Positions 6,420-11,828 of a stretch of 11,828 bases of DNA are shown here, piece after piece; within the stretch, counting starts at the first letter, position 1; each line of letters starts with the position of its first letter. The notes under the pieces are model-generated. The model had not been told where the DNA came from. It saw only the letters and a program-made list of their open reading frames with translations, and ran no database searches. The position numbers and the translations under genes were made by a program. Where the stretch lies: positions 1-11,828 of the forward strand of contig JABJQE010000227.1 of assembly GCA_018663565.1 (NCBI GenBank), read 5' to 3'. This stretch comes from Phycisphaerae bacterium. GTDB lineage: Bacteria > Planctomycetota > Phycisphaerae > Phycisphaerales > SM1A02.

Positions 6420-7763
6420 CTACCGATACCGAATCCAGCGGAGCATTTCCAGTGGGGAGGGTGGCTTCCCTTGCATCAATACACCGACTCGGAAGATTCG
6501 GCCCGCGGCCCAAATCATTCCGCCCGCGCAGATGATGGCCCAGGCGAGCGCGAGCAAGACCTCAAAGAGCGCAAGGGGTTCAGGTGACGCCGCAACGCGA
6601 AGCACCATAATGAATGGCGAGAGCGGGGGGATGAAACTCGCGACTACCGCCACGGTTCCGTTTGGGTCTTCGGTGATAACCGGAATGAGCAGCATCGGAA
6701 GCATCAGGACGAGCATCGCAGGGCCCATGAGTGACTGGGCTTCCGTGATATCACTGACAGCGCTTCCAATTCCCGCCATGATTGCTGCGAGCATCAAGTA
6801 AGCAATAATGAAGAACGAGGCGCCGAGGATGATGTCCCCGGGTGTGATTAGATCAACCGCCGCGAACAGAATCATCATCACAATCGCGACGAGCAGGTAC
6901 ATCGCGAGCATGACGGCCGATACGCCGGCAAAGCCAAGAATCTTCCCTGCGAGCAAGCCGGTTGGGCTCGTGGCGCTCAACAGTACTTCGATCACCCGGG
7001 TTGATTTTTCTTCGATCGTGGACATCAGCAAGTAGTTGCCGCCGGTAAAGGTGACGATCCACATGAGAATCATGAAGCCAACGGGCACGAGATAGCGAGT
7101 GAGTTTAGATTCACTCTGCTCACCGCCTCCGCTGCCAATACGGATCGTTTCGATAGACGGCCGATCAACTGCGGCCCGAACGACTTCCGGCGACATGCCC
7201 ATGCCGCGAAGGCGTGCATCCACGACAGCTTGTCGAGTTGAGCCTGTGAGCAGATCAACATGGCTCGAAGCGGCTGAAGGTGCAAGCCAGATGACGGCCG
7301 AGCCGCCTCGGGGTGCATCGGGCGAGAGGCTTCCGGGGCTCACTTCAATGGCACCAACCCAGGAGCCATCTCGAATGCCTTCCTTGATAGCGTCAAGCTC
7401 CTGTACTGGTTGGGACACGAGCCGAAGTTCGGATGTATCTGGCCGGGTCTTGGTTGCAGTTTGGGTTGCTGCTTCGGCCATCGCAGCTTTGACTAGCTCC
7501 TCAGGGCGTTGGGTCGGATCGATAGTGGAGGTCTTCGGCTTTGGCGGGGCGAGGTTCTCTTCAAGGGCCGCAATCAGTGCCGGCCCGCCGTCGATGATGG
7601 CGAGCTTTCCAGCCATAGGCGGAATCGTTGGCTTGAGAAACATTTCGGCGCCAATTGAGACCAGCACAATGACGATCGGCACAACGACAGAGCCGAGAAA
7701 GAATGCCTTGGTCAATACAGTGTGGCGAAACTCACGACCGGCCACGGTGAGTATTCGACTCAT
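6420..7763 (-). CDS. ABC-2 type exporter permease (NatB-like)
   Basis: This is the membrane subunit of an ABC exporter, 447 residues, starting at the ATG at 7763 that overlaps the ATPase stop (ATGA, 4 nt). AGGGGA about 8 nt upstream can serve as its ribosome site. One transmembrane helix lies at about 20-42, followed by a large extracytoplasmic region (43-222). A block of five or six helices follows: about 223-248, 273-305, 310-337, 345-366, 372-392 and 397-422. After the first helix of the block is the family hallmark EEKSTRVIEVLLSATSP (251-267), typical of NatB/YhaP-type ABC-2 permeases linked to sodium, drug or peptide export. The substrate is unknown here. The single N-terminal helix, large external domain and C-terminal helix bundle match the usual ABC-2_3/NatB plan. 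The coupled ATPase and LolA-like protein suggest one functional unit. Confidence 0.92.
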   Translation of the reverse strand: MSRILTVAGREFRHTVLTKAFFLGSVVVPIVIVLVSIGAEMFLKPTIPPMAGKLAIIDGGPALIAALEENLAPPKPKTSTIDPTQRPEELVKAAMAEAATQTATKTRPDTSELRLVSQPVQELDAIKEGIRDGSWVGAIEVSPGSLSPDAPRGGSAVIWLAPSAASSHVDLLTGSTRQAVVDARLRGMGMSPEVVRAAVDRPSIETIRIGSGGGEQSESKLTRYLVPVGFMILMWIVTFTGGNYLLMSTIEEKSTRVIEVLLSATSPTGLLAGKILGFAGVSAVMLAMYLLVAIVMMILFAAVDLITPGDIILGASFFIIAYLMLAAIMAGIGSAVSDITEAQSLMGPAMLVLMLPMLLIPVITEDPNGTVAVVASFIPPLSPFIMVLRVAASPEPLALFEVLLALAWAIICAGGMIWAAGRIFRVGVLMQGKPPSPLEMLRWIRYR

Positions 7764-8677
7764 TGCGAAGTCCCCTTGGTGACAAGTCGAGTGAAGATGT
7801 CATTGAGCGAAGGCTCCCGCAGCGAGACGGATCGAATTGGTGCGGCTTCGATGACGCTTCGCATAATCGCTTGCTCATTGACACCGTCATCGACATGCAA
7901 CTCGTATTGATCTGCGTGCTCGGTTGAGGCCACGACGCGTGTCCCCGGAAATGACGGGAGTGTCGCCCCTTCAGCGAGCTCAACATTGACAATGCGTTCG
8001 CGGAATCGGTCTCGGATGCTCATGATGTCGTCGTCGAGCAGTTTCACGCCGCGGTCGATCAGAAAGATGCGGTCACAGAGTTGCTCGGCCTGATGGAGCA
8101 CATGCGTGGAGAAGACAATCGTTCGTCCCTGGTCGTGAAGTTCCTGGATAACGCCCGAGAGCAATGCTGCATTCACAGGGTCGAGGCCGGAGAAAGGCTC
8201 GTCGAGCACGATGAGATCGGGATCATGCAGCACTGCGGCGACGAATTGAATTTTCTGTTGCTGCCCTTTGGAGAGTTCCTCGCATCGACGCGGCAATGCT
8301 TCAGGCAATTCGAGTCGGTCGAGCCAGTTCGCTGCCGACGCGTCAGCCGAGGCGCGAGTCATGCCCTTGAGCCGCCCGATGTATCGAAGAAAGGCGCGAA
8401 CTCGCATGCGGCGATACAGGCCTCGTTCTTCAGGCAAGTAGCCAATTCGATCTTTGGAATCGAGGGCCGACCGGCCAAGCACTTCAATGCCGCCCTCGTC
8501 GGCGTAGATGATCGACATGATCATGCGAATGGTCGTGCTCTTGCCAGCGCCATTAGGGCCGAGAAACCCGATGAGGCATCCTTCCGGCACTGCAAGATTG
8601 AGGTCCTGGACAGCCGTGACCGATCCGAATCTCTTGGTGACATTGCGGATATCGATCGTGTTGGACAAATCAGTCAT
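7760..8677 (-). CDS. ABC exporter ATP-binding protein (NatA-like)
   Basis: This is the cytoplasmic ATPase of the exporter, 305 residues, using the ATG at 8677 with AGG 6 nt upstream. All nucleotide-binding motifs are present in order: Walker A GPNGAGKST (40-48), signature LSKGQQQKIQ (135-144), Walker B LIVLDEP (155-161), D-loop SGLD (163-166) and the switch histidine H192 in STH. The Q-loop site reads GYLPEERGLY (79-88), with glutamate where most ABC ATPases have glutamine. This PEERGLY wording is, to my knowledge, normal for the NatA/YhaQ-type subfamily, so it is not a defect. Residues after about 225 form the C-terminal extension common in this group. The start overlaps the upstream gene by 8 nt and the stop overlaps the permease start by 4 nt, so all three are likely co-translated. 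The function is energising export; the substrate is not known. Confidence 0.95.
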   Translation of the reverse strand: MTDLSNTIDIRNVTKRFGSVTAVQDLNLAVPEGCLIGFLGPNGAGKSTTIRMIMSIIYADEGGIEVLGRSALDSKDRIGYLPEERGLYRRMRVRAFLRYIGRLKGMTRASADASAANWLDRLELPEALPRRCEELSKGQQQKIQFVAAVLHDPDLIVLDEPFSGLDPVNAALLSGVIQELHDQGRTIVFSTHVLHQAEQLCDRIFLIDRGVKLLDDDIMSIRDRFRERIVNVELAEGATLPSFPGTRVVASTEHADQYELHVDDGVNEQAIMRSVIEAAPIRSVSLREPSLNDIFTRLVTKGTSQ

Positions 8678-9461
8678 GTGTGGCCTTTTGCTCTGCGGGC
8701 GTGGGCGTATTCAAGCCGATCGGTAGGGCAAATCGTGTAATGGGGACGTCTTGTAGCGAGACATGCTCAAACTGCAATCGCATATGCACATTTGCATGGT
8801 CGATCGAAACGGCGTGAAAGAGCAGAAGTGAACCAACGGGTTTCCAATCAGTGAAGCGAATGGTGACGTCGGCGAGTCCAAGTGGTCCGCGTTCGATGAG
8901 CCGCACGCCAAGCAGAAGATGGGTCGTGGCGTCGAAGAACACGTGGTGAACGCGATCGGTGTCATCGACCATTCGGATCTCGAATGCTGAACAACCATCG
9001 AATGTCGAGAGACCAATGGTGTCAAATGTTCGCGCGCGGGCTGGCAGCGTGAGCGCCAGTTCGAACCAGTTCGAACGGCGGCGCCGAGATTCGATCGTCG
9101 AGGTAGCGACTTCTCGCACCGTTTCGGTGTCGCCAAGCTTCAGTGACTCCCAGCCGATCGTCCCGTCGCTGCCGTAGGTGCTGTGTCCAAGATTCGGGAA
9201 GGTCAGATCAAAGACACATCGTCCGCCATCAGCGACCGCCCAACTGAACTGTCCGGTCTCCTCTGAGCCTGGCAGGTGAATCTGTCCGCTCGCGGACATG
9301 GACTGGACATCTCGAATGGCCGCTTCGCCGCCGACCGCGCGGATGAATCGCTGCAGCAACACGGTGCCTTGTGGCAGTGGGGCAGGCTTCGGGTGGTTCT
9401 CAGCGGCCATGATCGTGGTGGCCACAATCAGCGAGGCAAGGGTAGGGCGAATGAGGTGCAT
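8670..9461 (-). CDS. Periplasmic protein resembling outer-membrane lipoprotein-sorting (LolA-like) proteins
   Basis: The product is 263 residues from the ATG at 9461. The start directly precedes a signal peptide: MHLIRP, hydrophobic 7-19, likely cut near AA-EN at 20. No lipobox cysteine and no clear ribosome site are visible. The frame is open further up to 9905, but that part is antisense to metH and was rejected. The mature protein begins with a helix LLQRFIRAVGGEAAIRDVQS (35-54), then strand-rich sequence with SASGQIHLPG (56-65), DGTIGWES (99-106), FDGCSAFEI (154-162) and VFFDATTHLLLG (174-185). This order matches the broad family usually annotated as outer membrane lipoprotein-sorting protein, with a LolA/LolB-type half-barrel that binds hydrophobic ligands. 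That assignment is from remembered family pattern. The gene overlaps the ABC ATPase start by 8 nt, so it probably works with the exporter, perhaps receiving a hydrophobic cargo. Confidence 0.8.
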   Translation of the reverse strand: MHLIRPTLASLIVATTIMAAENHPKPAPLPQGTVLLQRFIRAVGGEAAIRDVQSMSASGQIHLPGSEETGQFSWAVADGGRCVFDLTFPNLGHSTYGSDGTIGWESLKLGDTETVREVATSTIESRRRRSNWFELALTLPARARTFDTIGLSTFDGCSAFEIRMVDDTDRVHHVFFDATTHLLLGVRLIERGPLGLADVTIRFTDWKPVGSLLLFHAVSIDHANVHMRLQFEHVSLQDVPITRFALPIGLNTPTPAEQKATHD

Positions 9462-9512
9462 GGGTTGAGGGGCATCATAGGGCCGTATGACGACCCGAAT
9501 GCTTGATCCGTC

Positions 9513-9522
9513 TATCCGGATA
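9513..9522. promoter_or_regulatory. 10-bp palindrome in the metH / LolA-like divergent spacer
   Basis: TATCCGGATA is a perfect 10-bp palindrome, 29 nt before the preferred metH start and just upstream of the candidate -35 box. It could be half of an operator; alone it is weak evidence, since short palindromes occur by chance. Confidence 0.2.
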
Positions 9523-9527
9523 TGCGG

Positions 9528-9556
9528 TTGAAGGCTTGGGCGGGAGGCGCTATGCT
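9528..9556 (+). promoter_or_regulatory. Candidate sigma70-type promoter of metH
   Basis: TTGAAG (9528-9533), a 17-nt spacer and TATGCT (9551-9556) give four of six matches in each box at ideal spacing. Transcription would begin near 9563, almost on the ATG at 9564, which would make a leaderless message. This conflicts with translation from the ATG at 9552, which lies inside the -10 box, so only one of the two readings can be right for a given transcript. Confidence 0.35.
9542..9547 (+). promoter_or_regulatory. Shine-Dalgarno motif for metH
   Basis: GGGAGG stands 4 nt before the ATG at 9552 and 16 nt before the ATG at 9564. It is the strongest ribosome site near the gene and favours the first start, although 4 nt is a short spacing. 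Confidence 0.5.
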
Positions 9557-11828
9557 GCGTCCCATGCCTCTTACTCTCCTTGAAGTTTCGCAGCGAAGGC
9601 CGTTGGTACTCGATGGCGCGATGGGTTCTACGTTGCAGGGGGTCGACCTTGAGGTTGATCGCGACTATCTCGGCCACGAGAACTGCGTGGACCTGTTGGT
9701 GCGATCTCGGCCAGAACTCATTCAGTCCATTCATGAGTCTTATCTCTCGGTGGGGGCCGACGCGGTTGAGACGGATACCTTCGGAGCAAATCCGCTTGTG
9801 CTTTCTGAGTTCGATCCCGAACTCGCGAGTTGGACAGTCGATCTGAATCGAGAAGCCGCTGAAATCGCGCGAGCGGCATGTGATGCGCACGCATCGCTGG
9901 ATCACCCGCGATTTGTATTCGGATCGATGGGGCCAGGCACGAGGCTGATTTCACTTGGACAAGTGGATTGGGCGACGATGCTTGCCTCGTATACCGACCA
10001 GGCACGGGGATTGATTGCCGGTGGGGTCGACGCCTTCTTGATTGAAACAGCCCAGGACCTGCTCCAGGTGAAATGTGCTGTGAATAGTTGCCTGTTGGCG
10101 CTTGAGGAATCTGGCCTCTCGCCATCAGACAAGCCAATCTTCGTGAGCCTGACCATTGAATCAACGGGCACCATGTTGCTTGGTACTGATATTGCGGCGG
10201 CTGCGACAGTGTTGAAGGGATATCCCATCGCGGGGCTTGGATTGAACTGCGCAACAGGGCCACGCGAGATGGTGCCTCATATTGAATACCTCTGCGCCCA
10301 CTGGGACCGATTGGTCTCCTGCGTACCAAATGCAGGTCTTCCTGTGCTTGTGGAAGGACGGGCGGAGTTCCCGCTTGGGCCCGAACCACTGGGCGAGACG
10401 GTGTCAGATCTTGTTGGGCGGCTTGGGGTCGACATTATTGGTGGGTGCTGTGGCACTGGGCCGGACCATATTGAGCGACTCGCTGCAGTGGCCCGAGAAA
10501 CGAAGCGAGTGGGCCGGCAGATAGTCACGGCACCCGCTGCCTGTGCCAGTCTGTACACGCCAATGCCATACCGGCAAGAGCGATCATTCTTCATTGTTGG
10601 TGAGCGTATGAACTCATCCGGGAGCCGCAAGTTCAAGGGGCTTCTTGAGAAGGAAGACTTTGATGAGATGATTTCTCTTGCACGTCAGCAAGTTCGTGAA
10701 GGTGCGAATTGTCTCGATATCAATGTCGACTACGCCGGACGTGATAATGCAGCAGACATGGCGCGCGTCGTATCGGAGACGGCCCGCCAAGTTGATGCGC
10801 CGATCATGATTGATTCGACGCAACTTGGGACGATTGAAGCGGGGCTCCGCTGCGCGGGCGGCAAGTGTGTCATCAACTCGGCGAACTTCGAAGATGGCGT
10901 GGAGAAGTTCGACGCATTATGCACGCTCGCCAAGACTTTCTCGGCTGCACTGGTCATCGGCACAATCGATGAAGACGCAGAAGAGGCGATGGCTCGCACG
11001 GCTGATCGCAAATACGATATCACCCGCAGGGCAATTGCTCGAGCAACTGAGGTGCATGGGCTGGCAGTCGAAGATCTCTTCATTGACCCGCTGGTATTGC
11101 CAGTTTCGACTGGAATGGACGGAGATCGGCGAAGTTCCCTCGAGCTCATCAAGGGTGTTCGCCGTATCAGCGAGGCGTGGCCTGCAGTGCAAATCACGTG
11201 TGGTCTCTCAAATTGTTCGTTTGGCTTGAAGCCTGCGGCTCGGCAGGTCCTCAATGCCGTCTTGTTGTGGGAATTGATGGATGCTGGACTGACGAGTGCC
11301 ATCATGCACGCCTCGAAGATTCAGCCTATGAATCGCATTGATCCAAGCAAAAAGCAGGCAGCGTTAGATGTACTTCATGACCGGCGAGCCTTGACGCGAG
11401 GTGGCACGGGATTGCCCGCAGATGTCTCGAATGAATCCCACGATCCGTTGCAGCACTTCATTGGTCTTTTTACAGATGAGGATGTTGCAGTCTCGGAAGC
11501 CAATGTGGCGGAGCGGTCCCTCGAAGAGCATTTGCAGTCACATATTGTCGATGGCGAGAAACGTGATCTTGAGGTGCATCTCGAAGCGGCCCTCGAGACC
11601 TATTCTCCGCTTGAGGTCATCAACGATCATCTTCTTGCTGGCATGAAGACCGTTGGCGAACTTTTTGGATCCGGCCAAATGCAACTGCCATTCGTATTGC
11701 AATCGGCAGAGGTCATGAAGAAGGCCGTGGGCTACCTTGAGGCCAAGATGGACCGAGCAGAGGGGTCAACGAAAGGTCATTTGGTATTGGCCACGGTGAA
11801 AGGGGACGTCCATGACATTGGAAAGAAT
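9552..11828 (+). CDS. metH: Cobalamin-dependent methionine synthase MetH, C-terminus cut by window edge
   Basis: MetH transfers the methyl group of methyltetrahydrofolate through cobalamin to homocysteine. 759 codons are present from the ATG at 9552 (755 from the ATG at 9564), open to the last base. The homocysteine domain begins LVLDGAMGSTLQ (18-29) and carries the zinc ligands C233 (NCATGP) and C299/C300 (GGCCGT). The pterin domain starts near IVGERMNSSGSRKFK (348-362), with DINVD (389-393), IMIDST (418-423) and GLSNCSFGL (551-559). A short linker leads to the helical cap (about 655-735, SPLEVINDHLLAGMKTVGELF). The window stops just after the cobalamin motif D752-x-H754-x-x-G757, whose histidine replaces the base ligand. 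Still missing are the rest of the B12 domain and any SAM-binding reactivation domain; full MetH is about 1,150-1,250 residues. I see no cobalamin or SAM riboswitch in the 90-nt leader. An in-frame ATG at 9522 is a third, less likely start. Confidence 0.96.
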   Translation, partial: MLRPMPLTLLEVSQRRPLVLDGAMGSTLQGVDLEVDRDYLGHENCVDLLVRSRPELIQSIHESYLSVGADAVETDTFGANPLVLSEFDPELASWTVDLNREAAEIARAACDAHASLDHPRFVFGSMGPGTRLISLGQVDWATMLASYTDQARGLIAGGVDAFLIETAQDLLQVKCAVNSCLLALEESGLSPSDKPIFVSLTIESTGTMLLGTDIAAAATVLKGYPIAGLGLNCATGPREMVPHIEYLCAHWDRLVSCVPNAGLPVLVEGRAEFPLGPEPLGETVSDLVGRLGVDIIGGCCGTGPDHIERLAAVARETKRVGRQIVTAPAACASLYTPMPYRQERSFFIVGERMNSSGSRKFKGLLEKEDFDEMISLARQQVREGANCLDINVDYAGRDNAADMARVVSETARQVDAPIMIDSTQLGTIEAGLRCAGGKCVINSANFEDGVEKFDALCTLAKTFSAALVIGTIDEDAEEAMARTADRKYDITRRAIARATEVHGLAVEDLFIDPLVLPVSTGMDGDRRSSLELIKGVRRISEAWPAVQITCGLSNCSFGLKPAARQVLNAVLLWELMDAGLTSAIMHASKIQPMNRIDPSKKQAALDVLHDRRALTRGGTGLPADVSNESHDPLQHFIGLFTDEDVAVSEANVAERSLEEHLQSHIVDGEKRDLEVHLEAALETYSPLEVINDHLLAGMKTVGELFGSGQMQLPFVLQSAEVMKKAVGYLEAKMDRAEGSTKGHLVLATVKGDVHDIGKN

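Noticed and set aside
7760..8677. Missing Q-loop glutamine as a sign of an inactive ATPase
   Set aside because: PEERGLY at this site is usual for the NatA-type subfamily, and every other catalytic motif is intact.
8081..8740. Plus-strand open frame of 219 residues
   Set aside because: It is opposite the ABC ATPase, which has complete motifs, and has no recognisable domain.
9462..9551. Cobalamin or SAM riboswitch upstream of metH
   Set aside because: The spacer is too short for a cobalamin riboswitch and shows no B12-box or SAM-box wording that I recognise.
9462..9905. N-terminal extension of the LolA-like open frame
   Set aside because: It is antisense to metH and would place the signal peptide in the middle of the protein. 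The ATG at 9461 directly precedes that peptide.

Overview
The window reads as chromosomal DNA of a Gram-negative, moderately GC-rich bacterium. It holds type II secretion genes, two proteins with signal peptides, an inner-membrane ABC exporter and a cobalamin-dependent methionine synthase. Shine-Dalgarno signals are patchy and the MetH pterin-domain wording is of a divergent type. A planctomycete-like host (Phycisphaerae or similar) is a reasonable guess, but the sequence does not prove it. I see no tRNA, rRNA, CRISPR array, transposase, integrase, phage gene or attachment site.

Layout. Positions 1-4214 (minus strand) form a tight unit read right to left: a signal-peptide protein of unknown function (2868-4214), the secretion ATPase GspE (1211-2875, overlapping it by 8 nt) and the inner-membrane platform protein GspF (1-1207, cut by the left edge). 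Upstream on the same strand is scoA (4340-5032), subunit A of a 3-oxoacid CoA-transferase, with no subunit B beside it. A short divergent spacer with a perfect 17-bp palindrome (5060-5076) separates scoA from a plus-strand MFS transporter (5162-6382). Convergent to the transporter is a second tight minus-strand unit: a periplasmic LolA-like protein (8670-9461), an ABC ATPase (7760-8677) and an ABC-2 permease (6420-7763), joined by 8-nt and 4-nt overlaps. Finally metH starts divergently near 9552 and runs off the right edge just after its cobalamin-ligand motif.

How the genes work together. The gspE/gspF unit powers assembly of a pseudopilus or pilus-type secretion machine, and the coupled signal-peptide protein is the least understood part. 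The ABC unit looks like a NatAB-type exporter with an envelope partner made from the same transcript. MetH (methionine synthesis) and ScoA (ketoacid activation) are housekeeping or catabolic neighbours with no visible functional link to the rest.

I did not find a clear new system. The best leads are the Spy-like protein coupled to gspE, the unpaired scoA, the palindrome between scoA and the MFS gene, and the LolA-like/ABC gene trio. Most long plus-strand open frames opposite the minus-strand genes are shadows, including a 330-codon one opposite gspF.
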